Notes under the pieces: generated by a model | Seen by the model: the letters and a program-made list of their open reading frames with translations, nothing else | The model's database searches: none | Told to the model about the DNA's origin: nothing | Assembly (NCBI GenBank): GCA_030602265.1 | Contig: JAUWAB010000006.1 | Coordinates: 53,143-117,142 of the forward strand | Origin: Prolixibacteraceae bacterium | Lineage (GTDB): Bacteria; Bacteroidota; Bacteroidia; Bacteroidales; Prolixibacteraceae | Length of the DNA stretch: 64,000 bases | Direction: 5' to 3' | Shown here: positions 1 to 12,531 of the stretch, piece after piece | Numbering within the stretch: position 1 is the stretch's first letter | Layout: each line of letters begins with the position of its first letter | Position numbers and translations under genes: made by a program

Positions 1-1278
1 CGCTGGAATATGCATTTCTTCCATGCGGGCAACCAGTTTGCCGTAATCCTCTTCCCTCTGTGAACCACCAATGATCTCACCGATCTGGGGGAAAAGGACA
101 TCCATGGCGGCCACAGTCTTCCCGTCATCGTTTTGCTTCATATAGAATGCCTTGATTTCCTTGGGATAGTTGATCAGGATAACCGGTTTTTTGAAATGCT
201 TCTCCACGAGATACCGCTCATGTTCACTCTGAAGGTCGACTCCCCATTCCACGGGATACTGGAATTTCTTTTTCTTGTATGGATTGGAATTTTTAAGAAT
301 CTCTATGGCTTCGGTATAGGTAAGCCTTACAAAATCGTTCTCGGCCACAAACCGGAGTTTTTCGATCAGGTCCATGGACTGCTGGTCGGCCGGTTTTCCC
401 TTTTCCTCTTCCTTTAGGCGCGCAGCTAAAAATTTAAGGTCATCCTGGCAGTTCTCCAGTGCGTATATGATCAGCGACTTCAGGAAATCTTCGGCCAGGT
501 CCATATTGTCTTTCAGGTCGTAAAAGGCCATTTCGGGCTCGATCATCCAGAACTCGGCCAAATGCCTCGACGTGTTGGAGTTTTCGGCCCTGAAGGTAGG
601 CCCGAAGGTATAAATTTCGCCAAGGGCTGTAGCCCCCAGTTCACCTTCCAGCTGTCCCGATACGGTAAGGTTGGTTGGCCTGCCAAAGAAATCTTCGGAA
701 TAATCGATAGAACCGTCTTCTGTCAATGGAGGATTTTTCGCATCCAGTGTGGTTACCCTGAACATTTGTCCGGCGCCTTCTGCATCAGAAGCCGTAATGA
801 TTGGTGTATGCAGATAAAAGAAGCCTTTCCGGTTAAAATAATCATGAATGGCAAAGGCCATGGCATGACGGATACGGAAAACCGCCCCGAAGGTATTGGT
901 ACGAAACCGGAGGTGCGCATTCTCCCGGAGAAACTCCAGAGAATGTTTTTTAGGCTGAATGGGATATTTCTCCGGATCGGCCTTACCGTAAATTTCGATG
1001 GTTTTGGCGATCAGTTCCACGTTCTGTCCGCTGCCTTTGGATTCCACAAGCTCTCCGGTAACCGCCAGAGAAGCACTGGTGTTGATGTCTTTGATAAACT
1101 CTTCATCAAAGGTTTCACTGTCGGCCACAACCTGAAGGTTGTGGATGGTTGAACCGTCGTTCAGGGCAATGAAATTCACATTCTTACTGCTTCTCCGGGT
1201 ACGGACCCATCCTTTTACGAGTACCTGGCTGCCGGTCTGCCCCGACTGCAATATTTCCTTTATCTTTTTCCGTATCAT
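1..1278 (-). CDS. asnS: Asparaginyl-tRNA synthetase, 3' end outside window
   Basis: Class IIb aminoacyl-tRNA synthetase that charges tRNA-Asn in the cytoplasm. The ATG at 1276-1278 (reading MIRKKIKDILQSG) opens 426 codons that run off the left edge; about 40 C-terminal residues should be missing, since the family is usually about 465 residues. An N-terminal OB-fold anticodon-binding domain ([23 protein letters not shown] compressed here to its recognisable WVRTRR core) is followed by class II motifs such as [20 protein letters not shown] and the late [10 protein letters not shown] segment. The ExSNTxRHLAEF signature and the NFIALNDGS segment favour AsnRS over AspRS. A promoter-like TACATTTG lies 33 bases upstream. 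No oddities are seen in the visible part. Confidence is high for the family. Confidence 0.96.
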   Translation of the reverse strand, partial: MIRKKIKEILQSGQTGSQVLVKGWVRTRRSSKNVNFIALNDGSTIHNLQVVADSETFDEEFIKDINTSASLAVTGELVESKGSGQNVELIAKTIEIYGKADPEKYPIQPKKHSLEFLRENAHLRFRTNTFGAVFRIRHAMAFAIHDYFNRKGFFYLHTPIITASDAEGAGQMFRVTTLDAKNPPLTEDGSIDYSEDFFGRPTNLTVSGQLEGELGATALGEIYTFGPTFRAENSNTSRHLAEFWMIEPEMAFYDLKDNMDLAEDFLKSLIIYALENCQDDLKFLAARLKEEEKGKPADQQSMDLIEKLRFVAENDFVRLTYTEAIEILKNSNPYKKKKFQYPVEWGVDLQSEHERYLVEKHFKKPVILINYPKEIKAFYMKQNDDGKTVAAMDVLFPQIGEIIGGSQREEDYGKLVARMEEMHIPA

Positions 1279-1310
1279 AAGACTTTTTAAATGCTGTATA
1301 TCAAGGGTCA

Positions 1311-1318
1311 CAAATGTA
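1311..1318 (-). promoter_or_regulatory. Putative -7 element for asnS
   Basis: Reads TACATTTG on the minus strand, a match to the Bacteroidetes -7 consensus TAnnTTTG, 33 bases upstream of the asnS start. No clear -33 TTTG box is seen at the usual spacing. Confidence 0.5.
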
Positions 1319-1384
1319 TAACAATCATCCGAATATCGGATGATTCAGCGGGATTCATCAAAAGAGTTTAAAAAAAGATAAGCT

Positions 1385-2398
1385 TTATTCAGCAAATGTT
1401 ATCCATCCGTATTGGTCGGGTTCATCGCCATACTGGATTGCCCGGAGTTTGTTATATAACTTTGTGCTCCATGGGCCGGGTTCGTTTCCGTAGGTAAACT
1501 CCCTGTCTTCATCTGCATCATAAATTCGTTTGACCGGTGAGATGACCGCTGCGGTGCCGCAGGCGCCCACTTCCTCGAAAGTGGCGAGTTCTTCGTACGG
1601 TACTTTTCGCTTTTCCACCTTCAGGCCGAGTTCGGCTGCAAGGGTCATCAGGCTCTTATTGGTGATCGACGGAAGTATGGAATCGGATTCCGGGGTGATG
1701 TAGGTATTTTCTTTAATTCCGAAAAAGTTGGCCGGGCCACATTCGTCGAGGTATTTCTTTTCCTTGCTGTCGAGGTAAAGAACAGCCGAGTAGCCGCCTT
1801 TCTTGGCTTTGTTACCGGCTACCATACTTGCTGCATAGTTGCCGCCCACCTTGTATTTGCCGGTTCCCTGCGGCGCCGCACGGTCATACTGCCGCATGAT
1901 AACCAGGTCGGTCGGTTTGAACCCTTCCGGGAAATAGGGACCTACGGGCATTACAAAAACGATGAAAAGATATTCATTAGCGGGCTTAACACCAATTTCT
2001 GGACCTGTTCCAATCAGCAACGGTCTGATATACAAAGATGCTCCTGAATCGTGTGGAGGAACAAAGTCCTTATTCAGGTTAACAGCCAGTTTAACTGCCT
2101 TTTCGAAAATTTCGGAAGGAAGCTTTTCCATCATAATCCCTTCACATGAACTGATCATTCGGGCTGCATTGTCTGCCATCCTGAAAATCCGGATCTTACC
2201 GTCATTTCCCTTGAAGGCTTTCATCCCTTCGAATGCCTCTTGTCCATAGTGCAGTGCAGTGGCACCCATGTGGATATTGATGTACTCTGATGAACTGACT
2301 TCCAGTTCCCCCCATTTCCCGTTCCGGAAATAGCAGCGGACGTTGTATTCGGTTTTACGGTATCCAAATCCCAGGTTTTTCCAATCTAAGTTTTCCAT
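1385..2398 (-). CDS. ilvE: Branched-chain amino acid aminotransferase
   Basis: PLP-dependent fold-type IV transaminase interconverting Leu/Ile/Val and their 2-keto acids, the last step of branched-chain synthesis. At 337 residues it fits the longer IlvE subgroup. The PLP-binding lysine is probably K183 in the segment GTGKYKVGGNYAAS; the ECGPANFFGI and GTAAVISPV segments around the phosphate-binding region are also present. The ATG at 2396-2398 begins MENLDWKNLGFGYRKTEYN, the normal start of the family. It stands downstream of a small membrane-protein gene on the same strand, 158 bases away, with no other ilv genes nearby, so it is not in a biosynthetic operon here. No leader peptide rich in Ile, Leu or Val was found upstream. 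Confidence 0.96.
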   Translation of the reverse strand: MENLDWKNLGFGYRKTEYNVRCYFRNGKWGELEVSSSEYINIHMGATALHYGQEAFEGMKAFKGNDGKIRIFRMADNAARMISSCEGIMMEKLPSEIFEKAVKLAVNLNKDFVPPHDSGASLYIRPLLIGTGPEIGVKPANEYLFIVFVMPVGPYFPEGFKPTDLVIMRQYDRAAPQGTGKYKVGGNYAASMVAGNKAKKGGYSAVLYLDSKEKKYLDECGPANFFGIKENTYITPESDSILPSITNKSLMTLAAELGLKVEKRKVPYEELATFEEVGACGTAAVISPVKRIYDADEDREFTYGNEPGPWSTKLYNKLRAIQYGDEPDQYGWITFAE

Positions 2399-2556
2399 TA
2401 TCCTGTTTTTTCGTGTTTTTAAAAATTTGTTTCAAAATAACAAAAAAATAGGCTAACAAAACCGGAGTTTTATCATTATTCTGAAATCTGTGGCAGGGCA
2501 GTTGGCTGATGGTCAGCCCACCTGAACCCGGAAGCCATCCAAAACATTGGCTTAAT

Positions 2557-2733
2557 TCACTGTTTCCTGCGGGAAAACCGCAGGTACATCCTGAGAAAAA
2601 ATACAAAGGCTGACAGCACCAGTACGATGATAACCACAGTTTGCGGGATGGTGACCCAGTCCATGAAAAAATTGACCACCAGGAAAAGCAGCGAGAGGGT
2701 CAGCAGGGTGTAAATGGAATTGATCAATTGCAT
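2557..2733 (-). CDS. Small two-helix membrane protein
   Basis: A 58-residue protein of unknown function. It has two hydrophobic helices (roughly residues 6-22 and 28-47) joined by a short WVTIPQ turn and ends in a basic tail (RFSRRKQ), suggesting both termini face the cytoplasm. An in-frame TTG at 2763 would add ten residues, but that codon lies inside a TACCTTTG promoter-like element, so the ATG at 2731-2733 is preferred. It could be cotranscribed with ilvE downstream; the spacer of 158 bases makes this uncertain. I do not recognise a named family. Confidence 0.6.
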   Translation of the reverse strand: MQLINSIYTLLTLSLLFLVVNFFMDWVTIPQTVVIIVLVLSAFVFFLRMYLRFSRRKQ

Positions 2734-2760
2734 TTTTATCCGGATTTTATTCAATACCTG

Positions 2761-2768
2761 CAAAGGTA
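2761..2768 (-). promoter_or_regulatory. Putative -7 element for the small membrane protein gene
   Basis: TACCTTTG on the minus strand (TAnnTTTG), 28 bases upstream of the ATG at 2733. Its position argues against the longer TTG-initiated reading of the gene. Confidence 0.5.
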
Positions 2769-2812
2769 GTCAAATCTTATTTCAACAGATGAAGGCAAAC
2801 AGATTCTGAATT

Positions 2813-3607
2813 TCAGGTTCTTATTTTCACGAAATAACCATTATGTTTCCTGATATTCAGTACTGTACCGTTGCCAAACAGCAGGTATTGTCCCTTTATA
2901 CCGGTAAGTACCTCTTCCAGAACGGGTACGTTGTCCAGGGAAATACTGCTGATTTTATTGGGGTATTCGAGAACGGGATAATCAATGGTGGTTATTTCAT
3001 TTCCGGGTTCGGCATATTTTTTTAACTCCGGGGTCAGCAGGCCGATGGCTTTCTCTTTTTCCTCCGGAAGGTTAAAAGAGGTAAGATTATTCCGCAGCAT
3101 CTCCCGCCAGTTGGTTTTGTCGGTGAAGTATTGTTTCAGCCATACTTCGATGATTCCGGCGATATGGCGGTTTGGTGTGCGGGCAATGATAACGGCCGAA
3201 CTGGCGCCCTGGTCAATCCAGCGTGTGGGTACCTGGTGATGGCGGGTAACCCCTACTTTCAGGTCTGATGAAGCAGCCAGATATACAAAGTGTTCGATCA
3301 GGTCGTGCTGTTCGGCCCATTCTATATCACGGGCTATTCCAAAATGGGATTTGCTGAGCTCCGGGCGCATTACCGACTCGCTTGCCTCGGGTGCTGTTTG
3401 CAGGCAATTGTAGCAAAAGCCCTGTCCAAAGGAAGTCTTGGTTTGTTTGCCACAGGAAATACAGTTAATCTGGCCTGAGTATTCAATTTTAACGGTCTTT
3501 CCGAGGAGATCGTTCATACAGATTCCGGCATCTCCCGGATGAAGATAATACTTCACGGGATTGGCCTGCTCTGTCCTCATTTTAAGTAAGTTTCCTTCGT
3601 ATAGCAT
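2813..3607 (-). CDS. DUF2797 family protein
   Basis: A 264-residue soluble protein of a conserved family without an assigned biochemical role. It contains a likely zinc site made of two CxxC pairs, ISCGKQTKTSFGQGFCYNC at about residues 56-74, followed by the characteristic MRPELSKSHFGIARD region and a segment (KVGVTRHHQVPTRWIDQGAS) conserved in DUF2797 proteins. The start ATG at 3605-3607 gives MLYEGNLLKMRTE, the usual beginning of this family; a second Met at residue 10 is possible. It is a single gene between a small membrane protein and an M28 peptidase, all on the minus strand. Function cannot be inferred from context. Confidence 0.85.
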   Translation of the reverse strand: MLYEGNLLKMRTEQANPVKYYLHPGDAGICMNDLLGKTVKIEYSGQINCISCGKQTKTSFGQGFCYNCLQTAPEASESVMRPELSKSHFGIARDIEWAEQHDLIEHFVYLAASSDLKVGVTRHHQVPTRWIDQGASSAVIIARTPNRHIAGIIEVWLKQYFTDKTNWREMLRNNLTSFNLPEEKEKAIGLLTPELKKYAEPGNEITTIDYPVLEYPNKISSISLDNVPVLEEVLTGIKGQYLLFGNGTVLNIRKHNGYFVKIRT

Positions 3608-3695
3608 GGTTGTCTATTTAAAGTATTAAAACCTGAATATACCCTGAAAGGTTTTTAACGGGCAAACCTGATCCCTTACTTTTGGTTTCAGCAAT

Positions 3696-5189
3696 TTAAT
3701 TACCGGATAATTTAAGCGTTCGGTCATTGGCGACACCAAGGATACCTGTATAAAGCAACTTTGCCGCATCTTCCATTATTTCAGGAGTTAAACCGTCAAT
3801 ATTATCCAATGGATGATGGTAATAAACGGTTTTTACCGATCCGGTCGTCCAGAGCCCCAGGGTGGGATAGCCGGCTTTCTCAAATACCGCCCCGTCGGTT
3901 CTGGGCCGGCCGAAAGACTGCCGGACTTCGGAAGAGCGTAAATCGCGATGCAGGTATATCCGGTTGGCTTCCTCGAAATGGCGGTAAATATCCGGGTGTG
4001 ACAAACCTCCCGAAAGATGGAACCCGGTACCGTTGCCTACCATGTCGAGATTCATCATGAATACGGTTTTCTCTTTTGGCCAGAGCGGATCTTCCACAAA
4101 TTTGGAGGCACCATAAAGACCGCATTCTTCTCCGCCAAAGAAAATGAAGATTACTGTACGCAACGGTTTAACTTCCGACATGGCCAAGGCCCTGGCCGCT
4201 CCGAGTATGTCGGCGACGCCTGAGGCATTGTCCAGTGCGCCGGGGAATACCATGCCCGGACTGCCCACTCCGTCAAGATGACCGCCAATAATGATGGCTT
4301 CTTCCTTAAGCAATGGATCTGTTCCTTCGATTATGCCCACTACGTTGCAGGAAAGGGCCTCCGGATAGTGGCGGGTAGTGGCGGTGATGGCCACCCTCCT
4401 TTTCAGCGAAAGGGAAGAAGGTTTCATGGCTTTAACGATTTCCGGTTTCATTCCGGCAAAAGTTTTCCCGCTGTCGCGGAACAGCTCCTCCGCTATGTCC
4501 TCTGCGATGTGCGCATATACAAATCCTTCTAAATATGAGGTGTTGGGATTGGCTGTCAGCCCAACATAAAGAAGTCCGGCAGCCCCAAGTTCCCTGGCCC
4601 TTTGGAATTTATACCTGTGGTAACTGTATGGCTCCCACTGTGCAAGTCCTTTGTCGTTCTGGGTGTAGGGCACTCCCGATTCGATCATTACTATTTTCCC
4701 GCGGACATCCATTCCGGCGTAATCATCATATCCCAGTTCGGGTGCAGTTATTCCGAAACCGGCATACACCACTTCACCTTCGGCTGTTCCTGAGCCGGAA
4801 TTGGAACCGGGATAGTATTCATCAGGGAATTTCAGGGCAATGGGATTTCCTCCTTTTTCCTTAGCCGGGAAAATGAGAACACTGCCCGGATTAAGAACTT
4901 CTGTCCAGGCATTCGGAAAATGCTGGAAATAGCCGGAACTGCCAGCGGCCGGTTTCACACCCCACTCCTTCAGCCGGCCGGCAACCCATTGTGCAGCAGC
5001 CGTATAGCCAGGCGATCCGGACAGCCGGCCTCCGTATTGGTCGGAACTCAGCTCGGCGGCATAGTCGAGCAGGTCATGACTTGATATACCGTGAAATGCT
5101 TTCAGGTCGACGGAACCTGACTGCTGGGCATGTAAACCATTGAACGCTGTCAGCAGTAATATGAATATTGAAATTTTGAATAACTTCAT
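3696..5189 (-). CDS. Secreted M28 family metallopeptidase with PA insert
   Basis: Predicted exported zinc aminopeptidase or carboxypeptidase of 497 residues. A signal peptide (hydrophobic core IFILLLTAF, cleavage after LHA near residue 21) is followed by a protease-associated domain in about residues 130-270 and then the M28 catalytic domain. Metal ligands expected for M28 are visible in order: His and Asp in IIGGHLDGVG and ALDNASG, the Glu pair in FGGEECGLYG, Asp in MNLDMVGNG and a late His in VYYHHPLDN. The set looks complete, so an active di-zinc enzyme is likely. It would act in the periplasm or outside the cell on peptides; substrate specificity cannot be read from sequence. It stands alone. 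Confidence 0.92.
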   Translation of the reverse strand: MKLFKISIFILLLTAFNGLHAQQSGSVDLKAFHGISSHDLLDYAAELSSDQYGGRLSGSPGYTAAAQWVAGRLKEWGVKPAAGSSGYFQHFPNAWTEVLNPGSVLIFPAKEKGGNPIALKFPDEYYPGSNSGSGTAEGEVVYAGFGITAPELGYDDYAGMDVRGKIVMIESGVPYTQNDKGLAQWEPYSYHRYKFQRARELGAAGLLYVGLTANPNTSYLEGFVYAHIAEDIAEELFRDSGKTFAGMKPEIVKAMKPSSLSLKRRVAITATTRHYPEALSCNVVGIIEGTDPLLKEEAIIIGGHLDGVGSPGMVFPGALDNASGVADILGAARALAMSEVKPLRTVIFIFFGGEECGLYGASKFVEDPLWPKEKTVFMMNLDMVGNGTGFHLSGGLSHPDIYRHFEEANRIYLHRDLRSSEVRQSFGRPRTDGAVFEKAGYPTLGLWTTGSVKTVYYHHPLDNIDGLTPEIMEDAAKLLYTGILGVANDRTLKLSGN

Positions 5190-5315
5190 GTTGAATATTT
5201 TGGTATAAACGCTTGTCTTGTCTCCTTTTTCTTTAAAGTACTGAACGCTTTGGCGCTGTGGTTAATCATTAAACCATCAGACGGTCAGAACCTTCTTTTT
5301 TCCGGTTTCCCGGAG

Positions 5316-6455
5316 TTACTTCCTGATTATTTTTATTACAGAAAGCAGGGTATCCGTAAAAATAATCTTTGGATTTCCGTTCCGGCTGATATGGAGATGA
5401 CCCTCTTCAAACAACTGGCTGAATAACATGACATTCCGCTCGTTGATAAAGGGTGAGAATCTGGAACCGAATCCCTTTTCCTCCCGGTTAAGGTATACCA
5501 GTGCCGGCTTCTGAAAATTCATCACGAAAAATTCGCGGGTTATCTGCATGGCATATTTAAAAAAATCTTTCTGCTTTTCCCGTCCCAGGGCGGCCAGTTC
5601 TTCGGCAAGGTCCATCAGCTCCGGAATTTTCGCAGAATTACCTCCGGCAGTATATCCCAGTCTCATGATGTTCTGGAAAGTATCGAAGAAATATTGTTTA
5701 TCCTCTGTGGGTTCAGAAAATTCAAGCGCCTTCAGGTAATTACCATGCGCATGGTGGACCATTTCCGCCACGGTTTCAGGTTCATACAGGCCGGTTCCGG
5801 TCAGATGGTCCTGCAGGTCGGTGTCTCTGATGCGGGGGACTTTGATGACCTGGGTCCTGGAGCGGATGGTGGCGATAATATCCGCCTCATTTTCGGTAAC
5901 CATGAGGAAAAGCGTTTTTACCGGGGGCTCTTCGATCATTTTCAGGAGTTTGTTGGCGCAGGCGATATTCATTTTCTCCGGTAGCCAAATAATCATTACC
6001 TTAAATTCGGCCTCAAACGGTTTAACACTCAGTTTGCGGATAATGGAATCGCTCTCATGGGCATATATAGTTAACTGTGCATTACCTGCCTCAATGTAAT
6101 TTCCCCACTGGTTGAGGCTTATGTAGGGCGATTGTAACAGCATTTCACGCCAGGAGGCCAGGAAATCATCGCAGTATGCATTCTGTGAAGGTTTGTTCTT
6201 GAAGATCGGAAAAACAAAATGCAGGTCGGGGTGTGCCAGTTTTGCATATTTTCTGCAGGGTGGACAAGTACCGCAGCTGTCTTCTTCGCTCCGGTTCCGG
6301 CAGGAGATGTACTGCGCGTATGCCAAAGCCAAAGCAAGCTTTCCGTTACCTTCAGGACCCGAAAAAAGCTGGGCATGACTGATACGCTCCTCCTGCACTG
6401 ACCTGATCAGGCGTTTTTTGACTTTTTCCTGTCCGATAATATCTTTAAAAAACAT
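5316..6455 (-). CDS. holB: DNA polymerase III subunit delta'
   Basis: Clamp-loader AAA+ subunit of 379 residues. The N-terminus IIGQEKVKKRLIRSV and the Walker-A-like GPEGNGKLALALAYAQ are typical of delta'. A zinc-binding Cys cluster (C..CGTCPPCRKY) and the box CANKLLKMIEEPP containing the sensor-1 neighbourhood are present, as is the SRTQ-type (IRSRTQVI) SRC-like motif. The C-terminal collar domain is degenerate, as is common. The gene is divergent from pgk, with a 213-base spacer holding back-to-back promoter-like elements. The ATG at 6453-6455 starts MFFKDIIGQEKV, the standard start. Confidence 0.93.
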   Translation of the reverse strand: MFFKDIIGQEKVKKRLIRSVQEERISHAQLFSGPEGNGKLALALAYAQYISCRNRSEEDSCGTCPPCRKYAKLAHPDLHFVFPIFKNKPSQNAYCDDFLASWREMLLQSPYISLNQWGNYIEAGNAQLTIYAHESDSIIRKLSVKPFEAEFKVMIIWLPEKMNIACANKLLKMIEEPPVKTLFLMVTENEADIIATIRSRTQVIKVPRIRDTDLQDHLTGTGLYEPETVAEMVHHAHGNYLKALEFSEPTEDKQYFFDTFQNIMRLGYTAGGNSAKIPELMDLAEELAALGREKQKDFFKYAMQITREFFVMNFQKPALVYLNREEKGFGSRFSPFINERNVMLFSQLFEEGHLHISRNGNPKIIFTDTLLSVIKIIRK

Positions 6456-6501
6456 GGTTTTGTAATTTTTCCTTCATTCAGTTAACCACTTTGCCGGTAG
6501 C

Positions 6502-6509
6502 CAAAAATA
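6502..6509 (-). promoter_or_regulatory. Putative -7 element for holB
   Basis: TATTTTTG on the minus strand, 47 bases upstream of the holB ATG; matches TAnnTTTG. Confidence 0.45.
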
Positions 6510-6632
6510 GGTTATTCCGCAGAATATTCCGGTATCCGTAGGGAAGGAAATTTCGGCGACCGGTCGGTATTATTTGAACATTAAATTAGAATATTGCCAT
6601 TACTGCCAAAATCCGGTTCCACGGATTATTGT

Positions 6633-6640
6633 TATCTTTG
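6633..6640 (+). promoter_or_regulatory. Putative -7 element for pgk
   Basis: TATCTTTG, 28 bases upstream of the pgk ATG; matches TAnnTTTG. It implies a short 5' UTR of about 20 bases. Confidence 0.55.
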
Positions 6641-6668
6641 ACTTCTAAATCCACTAATAATTAGAGTT

Positions 6669-7859
6669 ATGCAGACCATACAGTCTTACGATTTTAAAGG
6701 AAAAAAAGCGTTGATCAGGGTCGATTTTAACGTTCCGCTCAACGAGAACTTTGAAGTTACCGATGATACCCGTATCCGTGCAGCTATCCCCACTATTAAA
6801 AAAGTGATTGAAGGCGGCGGTTCCCCTGTAATTATGTCACACTTCGGAAGGCCGAAAGACGGTCCGAACGATAAGTATTCAATGCGTCACCTGGTTGCCC
6901 CGTTCAGCAAGTTGTTAGGCACTGAGGTTAAACTGGCTCCCGATTGTGTTGGAGCCGAGGTTAAAGCTATTGCGCAGGCCCTGAAGCCAGGTGAGGTTCT
7001 GCTGCTCGAAAACCTTCGCTTCCATAAGGGTGAAGAGAAAGGCGACGTTGAATTTGCCCGTCAGCTGGCCGAAAACGGCGACTGCTGGATCAACGATGCT
7101 TTCGGGACTGCCCACCGTGCCCATGCTTCCACAGCGGTCATGGCTCAGTTCTTTCCCAATGACAAAATGTTCGGTTACCTGATTGAGAGCGAAGTGGAAA
7201 GTCTTAACAAAGTGCTGAAGAACCCACAGCGCCCGCTTACTGCCATTATGGGGGGAGCCAAGGTATCGTCTAAAATTACGATCATTGAAAACCTGCTCGA
7301 CCAGGTAGACAATCTGATCCTGGGTGGCGGTATGACATTCACCTTCATGAAAGCCAAGGGCGGAACAGTGGGTACTTCCATCTGTGAGGAGGATTACCTC
7401 GAAACCGCTCTCAATATCGAGAAACTGGCCAAAGAGAAAGGCGTAAATATCTATATGGCGTCAGACGTAGTGGTTGCTGATGCATTTTCTCCGGATGCCA
7501 ACACGCAGGTGGTTCCTGCCAATCAGATTCCTGATGGCTGGATGGGGCTGGATGCAGGTCCGGAAACCATCGCCAGGTTCAAAGAAGTAATCGAAAATTC
7601 AGGAACCATTCTCTGGAACGGTCCGGTTGGCGTATTCGAAATGGAAAGATTCGCTAAAGGTTCGCGGGAAGTTGGTAATGCTATTGTTGCTGCCACTGCA
7701 AAAGGCGCTTTCTCCCTCGTTGGGGGAGGTGACTCTGTTGCTTGTGTAAACCAGTTTGGTTTGGCCGACGGCGTTTCCTATATCTCCACCGCCGGTGGTG
7801 CTCTGTTGGAGTATCTCGAAGGCAAAAACCTTCCTGGCGTGGCTGCTGTACTGGACTAA
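6669..7859 (+). CDS. pgk: Phosphoglycerate kinase
   Basis: Glycolytic enzyme converting 1,3-bisphosphoglycerate and ADP to 3-phosphoglycerate and ATP. The 396-residue length is normal. The signature [20 protein letters not shown] near residue 20, the substrate-binding HFGRP motif, the [11 protein letters not shown] hinge segment, the nucleotide-binding DAGPET and NGPVGVFE motifs and the C-terminal GGGDSVA loop are all present. Preceded by its own TATCTTTG element and closed by a strong intrinsic terminator 32 bases after the stop, so it is probably monocistronic. Confidence 0.98.
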   Translation: MQTIQSYDFKGKKALIRVDFNVPLNENFEVTDDTRIRAAIPTIKKVIEGGGSPVIMSHFGRPKDGPNDKYSMRHLVAPFSKLLGTEVKLAPDCVGAEVKAIAQALKPGEVLLLENLRFHKGEEKGDVEFARQLAENGDCWINDAFGTAHRAHASTAVMAQFFPNDKMFGYLIESEVESLNKVLKNPQRPLTAIMGGAKVSSKITIIENLLDQVDNLILGGGMTFTFMKAKGGTVGTSICEEDYLETALNIEKLAKEKGVNIYMASDVVVADAFSPDANTQVVPANQIPDGWMGLDAGPETIARFKEVIENSGTILWNGPVGVFEMERFAKGSREVGNAIVAATAKGAFSLVGGGDSVACVNQFGLADGVSYISTAGGALLEYLEGKNLPGVAAVLD

Positions 7860-7890
7860 TACGTTCGCACCAGCAGGATTACAATATTCA

Positions 7891-7920
7891 GGAGCCCGGA
7901 AATTCCGGGCTCCCCTTTTT
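7891..7920 (+). terminator. Intrinsic terminator after pgk
   Basis: Perfect 10-bp stem (GGAGCCCGGA at 7891-7900 with TCCGGGCTCC at 7904-7913), a 3-base loop and a T-rich tail at 7915-7920. Confidence 0.85.
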
Positions 7921-7947
7921 ACCGGTTTACCTTTCAATATTACTGTC

Positions 7948-8370
7948 ATGAACAAAGCCGACCTGACTGCATCAGTATTTGAAAACCACAATTGTGCCCA
8001 GACCATCTTCAGCATTTTTGCGCCGGAACTGGGTATCGACCGGGATACCGCCTTCCGGATTTCTTCCGGATTCGGAAGTGGAATGAATAACGGAGATACC
8101 TGCGGCGCCGTTACCGGTTCCTATATGGTTATCGGGCTGAAATCGGGTCATGCTTCATCCAGTCCTGAAGACAAGGAAAGAACCCGGGGGCTGATCAGGA
8201 AATTTAATGACCTTTTCTTAAAAGAACATGGCTCCTTAAAATGCAGGGAATTACTGGGATACGACATTTCGGACCCCGAACAGAAACTTCTGGCCAACGA
8301 GGCTTGCGTCTTCCGGCGTTGCCCATTCTTCCTGAAAACAGCCGCTCAGATCCTGGAAGAGCATTTTTAA
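7948..8370 (+). CDS. C-GCAxxG-C-C family protein
   Basis: A 140-residue cysteine-rich protein of the C_GCAxxG_C_C family, whose members are often near redox enzymes and may bind a metal cluster or shuttle electrons; the function is not established. Visible cysteines include NCAQTIFSIF (residue ~13), DTCGAVTGSYMVIGL (the CGAVTG form of the GCAxxG core), KCRELLG and the terminal ACVFRRCPFF. The ATG at 7948 (MNKADLTASVFEN) is chosen rather than an upstream in-frame start inside pgk. It follows the pgk terminator and precedes a DUF2892 gene by 52 bases on the same strand, so these two may be cotranscribed. A near-match promoter TACCTTTC lies upstream. Confidence 0.85.
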   Translation: MNKADLTASVFENHNCAQTIFSIFAPELGIDRDTAFRISSGFGSGMNNGDTCGAVTGSYMVIGLKSGHASSSPEDKERTRGLIRKFNDLFLKEHGSLKCRELLGYDISDPEQKLLANEACVFRRCPFFLKTAAQILEEHF

Positions 8371-8422
8371 AACCTTTTTACCTGATGCCTGTTATATTCA
8401 TATACATCAAAAAATTACGGAT

Positions 8423-8608
8423 ATGACTTGTAATGTTGGAAGAGCTGACAGAATTATCAGAATCATCCTTGGACTCGCAATCGCACTGGCCGGAGTAATT
8501 TTCGACAGCTGGTGGGGACTTGTTGGGATTATCCCGTTGGTAACCGGATTGTTTTCCTTTTGCCTTATATATCTTCCTTTTAAGATTAATACTTCTTCAG
8601 GAAAGTAG
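8423..8608 (+). CDS. DUF2892 (YgaP-like) membrane protein
   Basis: A 61-residue inner-membrane protein. The N-terminal TCNVGRADRIIRIILGL and the two hydrophobic helices (about residues 13-26 and 31-52) match the DUF2892 transmembrane domain found at the end of the rhodanese YgaP and as free-standing small proteins. Family members typically carry a CP motif after the second helix; here the position reads FSFCLIYLPF, so the proline after Cys is lost. Its role is unknown. It is separated by 52 bases from the cysteine-rich protein gene upstream. Confidence 0.82.
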   Translation: MTCNVGRADRIIRIILGLAIALAGVIFDSWWGLVGIIPLVTGLFSFCLIYLPFKINTSSGK

Positions 8609-8801
8609 TTCAAACCGGAAACACCCCCTGTTAATAATCATTCCGGTTGGATTTCAAATCCAAACGACCTGTTTTTAAATACTTAAGCAATTCTGCTTTA
8701 GTATACATTTTAAATATATTAAAAACATCTAAAATAGATATTAATATATTACATAATTGGGTAATATATTCTTTAAAAATAATAATATTTTAAACACACT
8801 A
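8609..8801. other. AT-rich non-coding spacer
   Basis: About 190 bases with no ORF. The right two thirds (8690-8800) is very AT-rich with repeated ATATTA-like runs and leads directly into a promoter-like sequence at 8802. Such a tract could act as an UP-like or curved upstream element; that is inference only. Confidence 0.4.
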
Positions 8802-8831
8802 TTGACACTAAAAAAATAGTTGCTACTTTTG
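8802..8831 (+). promoter_or_regulatory. Complete Bacteroidetes-type promoter for a short transcript
   Basis: TTG at 8802-8804, a 19-base spacer, then TACTTTTG at 8824-8831, an exact TAnnTTTG match. This is one of few promoters in the window where both elements can be seen. No ORF follows; a terminator is reached within 90 bases. Confidence 0.65.
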
Positions 8832-8836
8832 GTGTA

Positions 8837-8919
8837 CTTCACGTCAGATACAGATCTGACATTGTGTGTTTGGGGGTTAACATTTGAAAAAGGGGAGCTG
8901 TTGAGCTCCCTTTTTTTTT
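8837..8919 (+). ncRNA. Candidate small RNA (~85 nt)
   Basis: Predicted transcript between the promoter at 8802-8831 and an intrinsic terminator. It holds a perfect 7-bp hairpin (GTCAGAT at 8843-8849, ATCTGAC at 8854-8860, loop ACAG), then a single-stranded G/T-rich stretch (GTGTGTTTGGGGGTTAA), then the terminator stem GGGAGCT/AGCTCCC (8893-8899 with 8904-8910) followed by nine Ts. There is no convincing ORF. Hairpin, unpaired G-rich region and terminator is a common sRNA layout, but I do not recognise a named family. The 5' end is estimated from the promoter and could be off by several bases. Confidence 0.55.
8893..8919 (+). terminator. Intrinsic terminator of the candidate sRNA
   Basis: Perfect 7-bp stem with a 4-base loop (GTTG) and a T9 tract. 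The preceding gene on this strand ends at 8608, so the terminator is not obviously needed for a protein gene. Confidence 0.85.
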
Positions 8920-8926
8920 ATAAATG

Positions 8927-8963
8927 AAAAACGCCTTGCGGTATAAAATCGCAAGGCGTTTTT
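8927..8963 (-). terminator. Terminator for the GH2 gene, bidirectional
   Basis: Perfect 14-bp inverted repeat (8927-8940 with 8950-8963; arms contain ACGCCTTGCG and CGCAAGGCGT) flanked by A5 and T5, with a 9-base loop, 18 bases after the stop of the minus-strand lacZ-type gene. It could work from both strands. Confidence 0.85.
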
Positions 8964-8981
8964 CATCTTATCCAGTTGCTT

Positions 8982-12531
<3,550 letters not shown>

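Noticed and set aside
562..1152. Plus-strand ORF of 196 codons at the left edge
   Set aside because: Antisense to asnS, whose motifs are clear on the minus strand.
2399..2556. Branched-chain leader peptide upstream of ilvE
   Set aside because: The only short ORF on that strand is not rich in Ile, Leu or Val and no terminator precedes ilvE.
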